Shown in pieces: positions 24,300-32,880 of a stretch of 49,850 nt of DNA (its first letter is position 1; each line of letters opens with the position of its first letter). The translations under genes were made by a program, and so were the position numbers. The stretch lies in the NCBI GenBank assembly GCA_963922455.1, contig CAWUIO010000041.1:1-49850 (forward strand). The letters are read 5' to 3'. This DNA is from CAWUIO01 sp963922455. Its GTDB lineage: Bacteria; Bacteroidota; Bacteroidia; Cytophagales; Microscillaceae. Below the pieces are notes generated by a model. It saw only the letters and a list, made by a program, of their open reading frames with translations, was not told the origin of the DNA and did no database searches.

Positions 24300-25904
24300 A
24301 TGGCTGAACAAATTGCGGAACGCATCCAATTTCAAACTTCCCTTCCCGAAGCTTATCAATCCATCTTAAGTCCCGAAGCCCTGGCTTTTGTCTTAAAATT
24401 GCACGACGCCTTTCAAGACCGTAGACTAGAGTTATTGAAAATGCGGGAAGAAAGACAGGCCCGCATCAATCAGGGGGACATGCCTAGCTTCTTGGAAGAA
24501 ACGCGCTCCGTAAGAGATGGTGATTGGAAAGCCGCCCCAGAACCTCAAGATATCTTAGACCGCCGTACGGAAATTACCGGACCCGTAGATCGTAAAATGA
24601 TCATCAATGCCCTTAACTCGGGAGCTAAGGTCTTTATGGCCGATTTTGAGGATGCCAGTTCGCCCACCTTTGATAATATGATCCAGGGGCAAATCAATCT
24701 CCGAGATGCCAACCTGAATAAAATTGATTTTACTGCCGACAATGGTAAAACCTACAGCTTAAAAGAAGACCACGCCGTCTTGTTTGTCCGCCCCCGAGGT
24801 TGGCACTTAGATGAAAAAGGCATCCAAATTGATGGCAAACCTATTTCTGGAAGTATCGTAGATTTTGCCTTATATTTCTTCTACAATGCCAAAACCCTCC
24901 TAGAAAAAGGCAGTGGACCCTATTTTTACCTTCCCAAATTAGAAAGCCACCTGGAAGCCCGCCTTTGGAATGATATTTTTGTCATGGCCCAAGACGAATT
25001 GGGCATTCCTCAAGGGAGTATCAAAGCAACCGTACTTATTGAGACGATCCTGGCTGCTTTTGAAATGGATGAAATCATCTACGAACTTCGCGAGCACTCT
25101 TGTGGACTCAATGCCGGCCGTTGGGATTACATCTTCAGCGCCATCAAGAAATTCATCCAATATCCCGACCGTATCTTCCCAGATCGCGCCCAAGTAACCA
25201 TGACGGTTCACTTTATGCGCTCCTACGCCAAACTCCTGGTAAAAACATGCCATCGCCGTGGGGTTCACGCCATGGGAGGAATGGCCGCTTTTATCCCAAG
25301 CCGTAAAGATGAAGAAGTAAATAAAAATGCTTTTGCCAAAGTAAAAGCCGACAAGGACCTGGAAGCCGAAACGGGTTTTGATGGTACCTGGGTAGCCCAC
25401 CCCGATTTGGTACCCGTGGCCATGGAGTCCTTCAATAAGGTATTAGGAGACCTATCTAATCAATTACATGAGACCCGCAGCCAAGCTTACGAAGTACAAG
25501 CCGAGGATCTCCTAAACTTCGCAGTGGAAGGTGGTAAAATCACCGAATCTGGGCTGCGGGTCAATATTAACGTGGCCATCTTGTATATCGAATCTTGGCT
25601 ACAAGGAGTAGGCGCTGCCGCCTTGTACAACTTGATGGAAGATGCTGCCACCGCCGAAATTTCCCGGGCGCAAATCTGGCAATGGATTCATAACCAGGGA
25701 GTTAATCTAGACGATGGCCGGGAGATAAATATGGAGATGTTTAAATCACTGATGCCCGAAGAATTGCAAAAAATCAGGGAGATGCTAGGAGAGGAGCGCT
25801 ACACTTCTGGAAAGTTTGAACTAGCCGCCGAAATCTTGGACCAATTGATTGACAACCCAGAATTTGAAGATTTCTTGACCCTTAGAGCCTACGCACACAT
25901 TTAA
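24300..25904 (+). CDS. aceB: Malate synthase A
   Basis: A 534-residue enzyme, the usual length of malate synthase A. It condenses glyoxylate with acetyl-CoA to give malate in the glyoxylate shunt. The family signature REHSCGLNAGRWDYIFS starts at residue 264. FMADFEDASSPTF and AVLFVRPRGWHLDEK hold active-site residues for Mg and glyoxylate. I chose the ATG at 24300 (MAEQIAERIQFQ); a frame open to 24231 would translate the operator palindrome. aceA follows 89 bases on in the same direction, with a hairpin between. The pair lets the cell grow on acetate or fatty acids. Confidence 0.96.
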   Translation: MAEQIAERIQFQTSLPEAYQSILSPEALAFVLKLHDAFQDRRLELLKMREERQARINQGDMPSFLEETRSVRDGDWKAAPEPQDILDRRTEITGPVDRKMIINALNSGAKVFMADFEDASSPTFDNMIQGQINLRDANLNKIDFTADNGKTYSLKEDHAVLFVRPRGWHLDEKGIQIDGKPISGSIVDFALYFFYNAKTLLEKGSGPYFYLPKLESHLEARLWNDIFVMAQDELGIPQGSIKATVLIETILAAFEMDEIIYELREHSCGLNAGRWDYIFSAIKKFIQYPDRIFPDRAQVTMTVHFMRSYAKLLVKTCHRRGVHAMGGMAAFIPSRKDEEVNKNAFAKVKADKDLEAETGFDGTWVAHPDLVPVAMESFNKVLGDLSNQLHETRSQAYEVQAEDLLNFAVEGGKITESGLRVNINVAILYIESWLQGVGAAALYNLMEDAATAEISRAQIWQWIHNQGVNLDDGREINMEMFKSLMPEELQKIREMLGEERYTSGKFELAAEILDQLIDNPEFEDFLTLRAYAHI

Positions 25905-25925
25905 TCACTGACTCAATATAAAAAA

Positions 25926-25949
25926 GACAGGTAGTTGCCGCTACCTGTC
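25926..25949. other. Stem-loop between aceB and aceA
   Basis: GACAGGTAG (25926-25934) pairs perfectly with CTACCTGTC (25941-25949) around TTGCCG. No T-run follows on the plus strand, so it is more likely an mRNA processing or stability element. On the minus strand it is followed by five T and would act as an antisense terminator. Confidence 0.6.
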
Positions 25950-25993
25950 AAAACCCAAATTCTATCAAAAAAATAATAATTAATCACAAAATC

Positions 25994-27268
25994 ATGACAA
26001 AGGAACAAAAAATTGCTGAATTAATCAACGACTGGGCTTCTAATCCTCGATGGAAAAACATTGAGCGGCCTTATACCGCCGAAGAAGTAGCCACTTTACA
26101 AGGTTCTTACCCGATCGATTACAGCATTGCCCGTATGGGTGCCGAACGTCTATGGAATAAGCTAAACAGTCAATCCTTTGTAGCCGGATTAGGCGCTTTA
26201 ACTGGTAACCAAGCCGTACAAGAAGTGTCTGCCGGTCTAGAAGCGATCTATTTAAGTGGATGGCAAGTAGCTGCCGATGCTAACTTGGCCGGACAAATGT
26301 ACCCAGACCAAAGCTTGTACCCAGCCAACTCCGTACCGATGGTGGTTGAGCGTATCAACAATGCGCTGCTACGCGCCGACGAAATTCAAAGTGTAAACGG
26401 TCAAGGAGATATCCACTGGTTGGTACCCATCGTAGCCGATGCCGAAGCTGGTTTTGGCGGTAATTTGAACGCCTTTGAATTGATGAAAGCCTTGATCAAA
26501 GCTGGTGCCTCCGGAGTACACTTCGAAGATCAGCTTTCTTCGGCCAAAAAATGTGGCCACCTCGGTGGAAAAGTATTGGTTCCTACCCAGGAAGCTATCA
26601 ATAAATTAGTAGCGGCCCGTCTAGCGGCCGATGTAATGCGCGTACCTACGCTTTTAATCGCTCGTACCGATGCCGATGCGGCCAACTTGCTGACTAGCGA
26701 CATTGATCCTCGTGACCACAAATTTGTTACGGGTGAGCGTTCTTCTGAAGGTTTCTTCTACGTGAAAAACGGAATGGAGCAAGGTATCGACCGCGGCCTT
26801 GCCTACGCTCCTTATGCCGACTTGATCTGGATGGAAACTTCTCGCCCCGATATTGGAGAAGCCCGCGAATTTGCCCAAGCTATCCACGCCAAATTCCCTG
26901 GTAAAATGTTGGCTTACAACTGCTCGCCTTCTTTCAACTGGGCTTCCAAATTGAATGTATCTCAAATGGAAACCTTCCGTGAGGAATTGGCCGACTTAGG
27001 TTACAAATTCCAGTTTATCACCTTGGCTGGTTTCCACGCTTTGAACACCAGTATGTTCGAACTTTCCAAAGCCTACAAAGAGCGCGGAATGGCTGGATAT
27101 TCAGAGTTGCAAGAACGGGAGTTTGCCCTGCAAAGCCAAGGTTTTAAAGCCGTAAAACACCAAGCCTTCGTAGGAACCGGATATTTTGATGCCGTACAAA
27201 ACGCCGTGACTGCCGGACAGTCTTCTACCGTTGCCTTGAAAGGCTCTACCGAAGAAGAGCAGTTCTAA
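25994..27268 (+). CDS. aceA: Isocitrate lyase
   Basis: A 424-residue enzyme close to the 434 residues of the E. coli protein. It splits isocitrate into glyoxylate and succinate. The catalytic loop is KKCGHLGG with Cys187. VPIVADAEAGFGGNLNAFEL and SGVHFEDQLSS carry the metal and substrate ligands, and MLAYNCSPSFNW is the second signature. Codon use is the same as in aceB, and the gene is strongly GC-balanced for this window, which fits high expression. It forms the glyoxylate shunt operon with aceB and ends at a clear terminator. Confidence 0.97.
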   Translation: MTKEQKIAELINDWASNPRWKNIERPYTAEEVATLQGSYPIDYSIARMGAERLWNKLNSQSFVAGLGALTGNQAVQEVSAGLEAIYLSGWQVAADANLAGQMYPDQSLYPANSVPMVVERINNALLRADEIQSVNGQGDIHWLVPIVADAEAGFGGNLNAFELMKALIKAGASGVHFEDQLSSAKKCGHLGGKVLVPTQEAINKLVAARLAADVMRVPTLLIARTDADAANLLTSDIDPRDHKFVTGERSSEGFFYVKNGMEQGIDRGLAYAPYADLIWMETSRPDIGEAREFAQAIHAKFPGKMLAYNCSPSFNWASKLNVSQMETFREELADLGYKFQFITLAGFHALNTSMFELSKAYKERGMAGYSELQEREFALQSQGFKAVKHQAFVGTGYFDAVQNAVTAGQSSTVALKGSTEEEQF

Positions 27269-27306
27269 GATATTCTTTTAAAGATTATTATTCGTTTTTA
27301 TTGTTT

Positions 27307-27346
27307 AGCCGGAAACGGCCGGGCCCCTGGTTCGGCTGTTTTTTTT
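27307..27346 (+). terminator. Terminator after aceA
   Basis: AGCCGGAA (from 27307) pairs with TTCGGCT (27331-27337), with GC-rich inner pairing, and is followed by G and eight T. It ends the aceBA transcript. The rest of the gap 27269-27670 holds only a dispersed repeat. Confidence 0.8.
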
Positions 27347-27402
27347 ATCACCTTTTTTAATAAAGCGTATTGTACAAATTTTTATAATAACTTAATGCAT
27401 TT

Positions 27403-27530
27403 GGAGCTTCCCCGCGCTATTAGGGGGCACTTCATAGAAATATCCTGCCGGCGCGGGTCGGGCTGTCACTACTCGCTGGCCCCCGCGCAAACCAGCGGCG
27501 AGCTCAAACAAGCCGTTCCATCCCTAAGCT
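27403..27530 (-). repeat. Dispersed GC-rich repeat, copy 4
   Basis: On the minus strand it reads AGCTTAGGGATGGAACGGCT, then CAGCGAGTAGTGACAGCCC with GACCCGCGC, a unique loop of about 40 bases, and GCGCGGGGAAGCTCC. It lies between the convergent aceBA operon and effector gene. Confidence 0.85.
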
Positions 27531-27670
27531 AAAAAATAAATCTTTGGAAAAATCTCTATTAAGAAAGGGCTTATTCTAGCCTTTGAATGCGAAAAGGGCC
27601 TTACAGGTGCTCATATCAGATTATAAGCCGTTCCCAGATGCGGGTACTGTACCAAGAACACGACTAAGGT

Positions 27671-28024
27671 TTAATCAGACACCCCATAATAATCATCATC
27701 TCCAGCTTTACTGGCCGGATCGATCACATCTCCAGCGGTATCCCGGAAATCCAAATCAATGGTAAAGTGCGTGCTCTCGAGGTAGGCGGTGATGGTGTGA
27801 TACCCCTTTTTTTCTTTTCTTACGATACGCCAATCGTAAATCTCTTCACGGGAAAGTTCTTGCTCTGGCTTTGCTTCCACCAATTTGTCAAACATTTCCT
27901 GAGCGAGGGTTTGGGCTTCCTTCTCGGTCTCGGGGAAAGCCGGGGCACTTAGTTCATAGCTGAGGGTGTGTACTTCTTCTTTTTGAGCATTTTCCGCCTC
28001 TATTTCGTATTTGAAAATATCCAT
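27671..28024 (-). CDS. C-terminal part of the caspase-like effector gene, separated by a frameshift
   Basis: A 117-residue frame starting MDIFKYEIEAENAQKEEVHT. The same frame stays open upstream without a stop, reading TPPSTEAEILKKAKSWYAKT and then SKAWKFTSASIDQERKDG, back to the C6 run where the frame at 28045-29388 goes wrong. One extra C there would fuse the two into a 572-residue protein. The domain itself is acidic with beta strands (YHTITAYLESTHFTIDLDFR) and is not a family I know. It may be expressed alone from the ATG at 28024, but I consider it the tail of the upstream protein. Confidence 0.6.
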   Translation of the reverse strand: MDIFKYEIEAENAQKEEVHTLSYELSAPAFPETEKEAQTLAQEMFDKLVEAKPEQELSREEIYDWRIVRKEKKGYHTITAYLESTHFTIDLDFRDTAGDVIDPASKAGDDDYYGVSD

Positions 28025-28044
28025 ACCGTCTTTTCGCTCTTGGT

Positions 28045-29388
28045 CTATGCTCGCACTGGTAAACTTCCAAGCTTTGCTACGATACGGAGTTTTGGCATAC
28101 CAGGACTTGGCTTTCTTAAGGATTTCTGCCTCAGTAGAGGGGGGCGTGTGCCTTTGAATAGGGTAGCCTTATACTTTTTAAAGACCTTTCGTTTTACCCC
28201 GGGCGATTTACCCGTAGCCTTAGAACTTTTGTCTTTGGAGGCTTGGTCTTGAATAGCTTGCTTGTCTTGCTTAGCCTTTTCTTGAAGCTCGGCTACCTGA
28301 TCGGCATAGTCGCTAGCCTCAGGGTCCAATTCTGCCAAGGCTTCTTTAAGATGTTTATCAACCTCCTTGCTATCACTACTGGCTCTGAGTTTCACTTCTG
28401 ACTGATGCTTCTTCCTGCCCCACACGGCCATCCGCCAATCATTTGCACTGTAGTGCAGGTCTTGGTATTTGCTGGCAAAAGCCAGGGCAAGCTGTTCTTC
28501 ACTTTTTTGAATATTACCTGGATATTCCAGGACAAACGTATTGAAAAACTGGGAGGCGACCCCGGCACTATCGTATTGGTAGCCTTGCTTGTGGGTGGGG
28601 GCATCTACTGTGCTTTCTTCTCCAAAGGCTTCGTCTAGCGCCTCGAGCATTTCGCTATTTCTCCCGATGTTGCATCCTTTGATGTGAATTTTAGATTTGT
28701 CATCTATACCTCCGTTTAGGGCAAAAACATCTTTCTGGTCTTCCAGGGCTTGTTTGAGCTCCCCATATGCCACTTTTTTATCCTTATCTTTTTTGTCAAA
28801 GCCAAAAGACAAGGTGCCGTCTTGATTAGCGTGAGATACAATATATAAGTTGCCCAGGGGTTTATCGTCTGAAACTAGCTCCCGGAGTTTAGCAAATATG
28901 CCAGCCAAGGTACTAAGGGTTATGATTTTGGCTTGGGGATGTTCTTGTTTGAAAAACTTTCGGGCGGCCACAAAAAAGCCCCCCTTACTGCCCATCATAA
29001 AGACATAATCATGACGCTTGGGTTCGGTTTCTTTTGCTCCATCTTGGGGATCGGGATCTTTTTGTACCAGCAATTCCTCCTGGGTACTTTCTTTAGGGGC
29101 AGGAATCTCGATAGCTCCCTCTTGGATAATTTCCGGACCCGTAGAAGCGGGGATAAGCTCCTTTTCTGGGTCAGTTTTGGCTTGTACAAGTGTAGACCCT
29201 ATCTGGCTCGAGGTAGGGGATGTTTTTTTTACTATGGCTTGAAATGCTTGGGCAAAAGGATTTGGAGCCCTCTTTTCTAGGCTTTGAGCAAAAGGGTTTT
29301 GAGTCTTGGAATCGCTAGTACTGGCCGATCCCTTTTTCATTTGGACAGCTTTTTGGGGGCTTGGGGAAGTATTTTTCTTTAAAAACAT
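28045..29388 (-). CDS. Predicted caspase-like (clan CD) effector with disordered leader
   Basis: A 447-residue frame. Residues 1-130 are low-complexity, Ser/Pro/Lys-rich with a repeated NPFAQ motif, resembling leaders of contractile-injection-system cargo in Bacteroidota. A folded domain follows (about 133-330) with strands LYIVSHANQDGTLSFGF (His186) and SKIHIKGCNIGRNSEML (Cys239). His and Cys at the ends of adjacent strands are the dyad of caspase/DUF4347-like clan CD peptidases. The last about 30 residues (LLRQKSLRKPSPGMPK) come from the wrong frame after a C6 run at 28139-28144 on plus. No injection-system genes are in the window. The effector role is inference. Confidence 0.65.
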   Translation of the reverse strand: MFLKKNTSPSPQKAVQMKKGSASTSDSKTQNPFAQSLEKRAPNPFAQAFQAIVKKTSPTSSQIGSTLVQAKTDPEKELIPASTGPEIIQEGAIEIPAPKESTQEELLVQKDPDPQDGAKETEPKRHDYVFMMGSKGGFFVAARKFFKQEHPQAKIITLSTLAGIFAKLRELVSDDKPLGNLYIVSHANQDGTLSFGFDKKDKDKKVAYGELKQALEDQKDVFALNGGIDDKSKIHIKGCNIGRNSEMLEALDEAFGEESTVDAPTHKQGYQYDSAGVASQFFNTFVLEYPGNIQKSEEQLALAFASKYQDLHYSANDWRMAVWGRKKHQSEVKLRASSDSKEVDKHLKEALAELDPEASDYADQVAELQEKAKQDKQAIQDQASKDKSSKATGKSPGVKRKVFKKYKATLFKGTRPPLLRQKSLRKPSPGMPKLRIVAKLGSLPVRA

Positions 29389-29668
29389 AAGGCAGCTACG
29401 TGCTTACTTGTAAACAATTTACAAAGAAAGGCTTATGATCACAAAGCTTTCCTTTTTTATGATCAAGTCTGCTTAATATCTCCTCTTTTCCCTCGAGGCC
29501 AGTATAAATGAAAAGGTACCCAATAAGCTGAATGAATAGAAATCATAAGTAGCTATACTCATACCGGCGCAAGGTTAATTATGCCCTTTTCCTTGGCAAA
29601 ATCTGCTATAAACCTTAGGTTTACACTCTATTCAGCCGTTTATCCTACAAGCGTAATCAAATATTATT

Positions 29669-30388
29669 ATGGAAACACACAGACCTGGTTTTCAACCTGA
29701 AAACCTACCTTTGGACAATAGTAGCCGGGCAAAAAGAGCTATTTACGTCTTTGGGTTAATTATGATAAGCAATTTTATGGCAATTTGCGCCATTTTCTAC
29801 CAAAATGTCCTATTTAGACGCTATGATGGAGGGGGGGGTGTCAGTGATCAAGAATTTGATCTCTCGGATTCTTTTATTCTTATTACTGCCATCGTTCAAT
29901 TTCTCATCTACATAACTTCTGTCTTTTTATTTCTGTATTGGTTTCGTAGAGCTTATACTAATCTGGAGCGTATTGAAGAAAGCTTACCCAATACCAATAA
30001 TAATATGGCTGTTTGGAGTTTTTTCATCCCAATCGCTAATCTTTTTAAACCATACTATATCATGGAAGAAGTTTGGGAGAAAACCCAGGAATTGATAGCC
30101 CGCCTTCGCGAAGATTTTAGAGTAGATTATAGCAACCTTTGGGTAAGACTATGGTGGGCCTTTTTTTTCGTTGGAAAAGCTGCCCAGCAGTATGCTTTTA
30201 GGGTTGAGGACAAAGCCGTAGAACTTAGTCAGTATATCACGGCCAATAATTTGTATATCCTGGCATCTTTGGTAGAAATCGTTTCGGCTTGGGTTGTCTT
30301 GGTTCTGATTGCTAAAATATCAGAATTTGAGTCTATACTATTTCGTGAAATACAGTTCTTGAAAAGTACCAAATCTCCGGCAAATTAA
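29669..30388 (+). CDS. DUF4328 membrane protein
   Basis: A 239-residue membrane protein. Hydrophobic segments lie near residues 22-46 (AIYVFGLIMISNFMAICAIF), 68-95 (FILITAIVQFLIYITSVFLF), 115-130 (MAVWSFFIPIANLFKPYY) and 200-220. The motif WFRRAYTNL followed by WSFFIPIANLFKPY and MEEVW identifies DUF4328, a common family in Bacteroidota and Actinobacteria with unknown function. It is divergent from the effector gene. The 280-base gap before it (29389-29668) shows no further feature. Confidence 0.85.
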   Translation: METHRPGFQPENLPLDNSSRAKRAIYVFGLIMISNFMAICAIFYQNVLFRRYDGGGGVSDQEFDLSDSFILITAIVQFLIYITSVFLFLYWFRRAYTNLERIEESLPNTNNNMAVWSFFIPIANLFKPYYIMEEVWEKTQELIARLREDFRVDYSNLWVRLWWAFFFVGKAAQQYAFRVEDKAVELSQYITANNLYILASLVEIVSAWVVLVLIAKISEFESILFREIQFLKSTKSPAN

Positions 30389-30674
30389 AGCTTAGATTAA
30401 GTTATTGGCATAACACAACCTTAAACATCGTATGGTAACGTTTATTTAGGAAAGAAGTATCTTTTGGCCTCTCCCTTTGCATGGCTGTTTGATAAATGGA
30501 TTTCATTCTTTCTTTAGGGGGTATAATGGGAGACCTCCATGCTTGTCGGAAATAAGAGTTTTTTCGTCTAGCCAGGAAGCTAATTATACTTCAATTACCC
30601 TTCTTAGAAATCTTAAAATAGATTACTTCCAAAAAATAAGTAGTTTTGGTCAATACAACATTAAGTTTGCTGCC

Positions 30675-32708
30675 ATGCGATCTTTTCTTTATTTCCTTCT
30701 TATTCTTGTAATAAGCCCCTTATGTAGTCTTGCCCAAGAAAAATTGACCACCGATGACGGACTCAATATGGTCAACCTTTCCACGTCTTTACTATCTCCC
30801 GATGGAAAAACCGTCCTCTACGGGAAGTCTGAACTAGACTGGGCAAAAAACAAACGGAAAACAACCTACTACAAACGCAACCTAAAAAGTAAAGAAGAGT
30901 ACCAATTCTTCGGTAAGGAGGGGGCCTCCAGCGTACAATTTTCTCCCGATGGAAAGTATATATCCTTAAAAAGAAAAGGGAAAGAGTTTCAGCAGATATT
31001 TCTGATGCGGGCCGAAGGGGGGGAAGCCGTGCAAGCTACCGAGCATATCAACTCAATTAAAGAGTATAAATGGTCTTCTGATGCTCAAAAGATCTACTTT
31101 GTAAGCAACCGTCCTGAGGATAAAAAGCAAAAAAAGAAGAAAAAAGACGGCTATGACCACATCGTGATCGACGAAGGGCCCAATGGACAAACTAGAGGAA
31201 GCTGGGAGTATCTCTATGTTTTTGATCTTAAGACCAAAAAAATCAAGCAACTCACCGGAGGGGAAATGATTTTGGGCACCTGGGATGTTTCCCCCGACCA
31301 AAGTAAAATTGTTTTTACCGCCCGTAAGGAAAATCGTCGAAACCAGGGCAATTTATCCGAAATATACCTCTTCAACCTCGCCGATAGCGCCTTGACCCAG
31401 CTCACCAATAACCAAGCTCCTGAAAACAATGTCTTGTTTGCCCCTGATGGCTCTAAGTTTGCCTATACAGCCAGTGGCACCGATCGCTGGGAACTCATCA
31501 ATTCCAAGGTCTGGATGATGGACTTAAATACCAAAAAAGCCAAGTTGCTATCGGGCGATTTTAAGGGAAATATCCGTACGCCCATGTATTGGAGCTTGGA
31601 CAGTAAGTATTTGTATTTTGGGGGGCTACAAAAGACTACCAGTAATATATACCAGTTGGATGTAAACCAAGCCCAATTTTCGCCCATTTCCAACAATCAA
31701 AAAGGAAACCTGCGCTTAAGAGGGATGAGTAAAGACCGGAAAACGCTACTGCTTTCCTATCAAGACCATCAAACCCCACAAGATTTACATCTTTCGGCCT
31801 TGTCTAATTTTCAAGCCACGCAAATCACCGACCTTAACCCCGACTTTAAGAAGAAGTTTGCCTTGGCAGAGGGCAAAGTAATCCAATGGAAGAGTCAAGA
31901 CGGTTTAGAAATAGAAGGAATGCTTTATCTGCCACCAAACTATGAGCCTAAGAAAAAATATCCCCTCCTTGTACATATTCACGGAGGCCCAGCCGGAGCC
32001 TTTACCGATAGCTTTGCCTACCGCTATTCGGTTTGGGCCAATTTGGGCTATGTGCAACTTTGCCCCAATGTTCGAGGATCTAGTGGCTACTCAGATGAGT
32101 TTTTGCAAGGGAACATGCAAGATATTGGTGGGATGGATTACGAAGATCTTATGAGTGGCGTGGATTACTTAATTGAGCAAAAAATAGTAGATCCTGATAA
32201 AATGGCTGTCCGGGGATGGAGTTACGGGGGAATCTTGGGAGGAACTACCATTACCAAAACCAATCGCTTCCAAGCTGCTTCTTTAGGGGCCATGGTCTCT
32301 GATTGGACTTCTGAATATGGGATAGGCTTTAACTTTGACATTCGGCTCTGGTACATCGGCGGGACGCCCTGGGATAACCCCGAGGCCTACCGGGCCAAGT
32401 CACCCCTAACGAATGCCCAAAATGTGCAAACCCCATTAATTTTATTTCACGGAGCCAGTGATCGCGTAGACACCGAAGCTCAGTCTATGATGTTTTTTGC
32501 CACCCTAAAAGACATGGGCAAAACGGTGAGGTACCTGCAATTTCCGCGCGAGCCGCACGGGTTTCGAGAGCCCAGGCACCAACGCACCCGGGATATTGAG
32601 GAAATCCGATGGATTCAGAAGCATACCTTGGGCCTAGATTGGAAGCCTTGGGAGCGAAAAGAGGATGATAAGAAGAAAGACGATACAGAAAAATCGGGGA
32701 CTAAATAA
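30675..32708 (+). CDS. S9-family serine peptidase (acylaminoacyl/dipeptidyl peptidase type)
   Basis: A 677-residue protein. The signal peptide MRSFLYFLLILVISPLCSLA supports the ATG at 30675 over upstream starts. Residues about 40-400 form WD-like blades of a beta-propeller (LSPDGKTVLYGKSE, WDVSPDQSKIVFTARKE). The alpha/beta hydrolase domain carries the nucleophile Ser516 in GWSYGG, Asp596 in GASDRVD and His628 in EPHGF. Such enzymes are periplasmic and cut short dipeptides or N-acyl residues from peptides. The C-terminal tail is Lys/Asp-rich. The 286-base gap upstream holds only promoter-like AT-rich DNA. A short AAGG/CCTT hairpin with T6 follows the stop. Confidence 0.92.
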   Translation: MRSFLYFLLILVISPLCSLAQEKLTTDDGLNMVNLSTSLLSPDGKTVLYGKSELDWAKNKRKTTYYKRNLKSKEEYQFFGKEGASSVQFSPDGKYISLKRKGKEFQQIFLMRAEGGEAVQATEHINSIKEYKWSSDAQKIYFVSNRPEDKKQKKKKKDGYDHIVIDEGPNGQTRGSWEYLYVFDLKTKKIKQLTGGEMILGTWDVSPDQSKIVFTARKENRRNQGNLSEIYLFNLADSALTQLTNNQAPENNVLFAPDGSKFAYTASGTDRWELINSKVWMMDLNTKKAKLLSGDFKGNIRTPMYWSLDSKYLYFGGLQKTTSNIYQLDVNQAQFSPISNNQKGNLRLRGMSKDRKTLLLSYQDHQTPQDLHLSALSNFQATQITDLNPDFKKKFALAEGKVIQWKSQDGLEIEGMLYLPPNYEPKKKYPLLVHIHGGPAGAFTDSFAYRYSVWANLGYVQLCPNVRGSSGYSDEFLQGNMQDIGGMDYEDLMSGVDYLIEQKIVDPDKMAVRGWSYGGILGGTTITKTNRFQAASLGAMVSDWTSEYGIGFNFDIRLWYIGGTPWDNPEAYRAKSPLTNAQNVQTPLILFHGASDRVDTEAQSMMFFATLKDMGKTVRYLQFPREPHGFREPRHQRTRDIEEIRWIQKHTLGLDWKPWERKEDDKKKDDTEKSGTK

Positions 32709-32728
32709 ATTGAAGGGCTGCCTTTTTT

Positions 32729-32860
32729 GGCTTAGGGATAGCCGCCCGCCAGGGGCAAGACCGCCGCTGGATGGCGCGGGGGCCGGCTTGACAGGCTAGC
32801 CCGGCCCGCGCAGGTACATACAGTCAATCCACTGCATTTTTACTTGCGCGGGCAAGCCCC
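32729..32860 (+). repeat. Dispersed GC-rich repeat, copy 5 (subtype B)
   Basis: Starts GGCTTAGGGATAGCCGCCCG and contains GGGGGCCGGCTTGACAGG like copy 2, then CCGGCCCGCGC, a unique loop of about 35 bases, and GCGCGGGCAAGCCCCT. It separates the convergent peptidase and permease genes. Confidence 0.85.
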
Positions 32861-32880
32861 TCTATACTCTTTTATGATCC

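Noticed and set aside
24231..24300. Upstream start for malate synthase
   Set aside because: The added 23 residues translate the operator palindrome; the family N-terminus fits the ATG at 24300.
25926..25949. Terminator of aceB on the plus strand
   Set aside because: No T-run follows the stem, and aceA needs transcription from aceB or its own promoter.
30477..30674. N-terminal extension of the S9 peptidase
   Set aside because: A clear signal peptide begins at the ATG at 30675; the upstream residues look like translated intergenic DNA.
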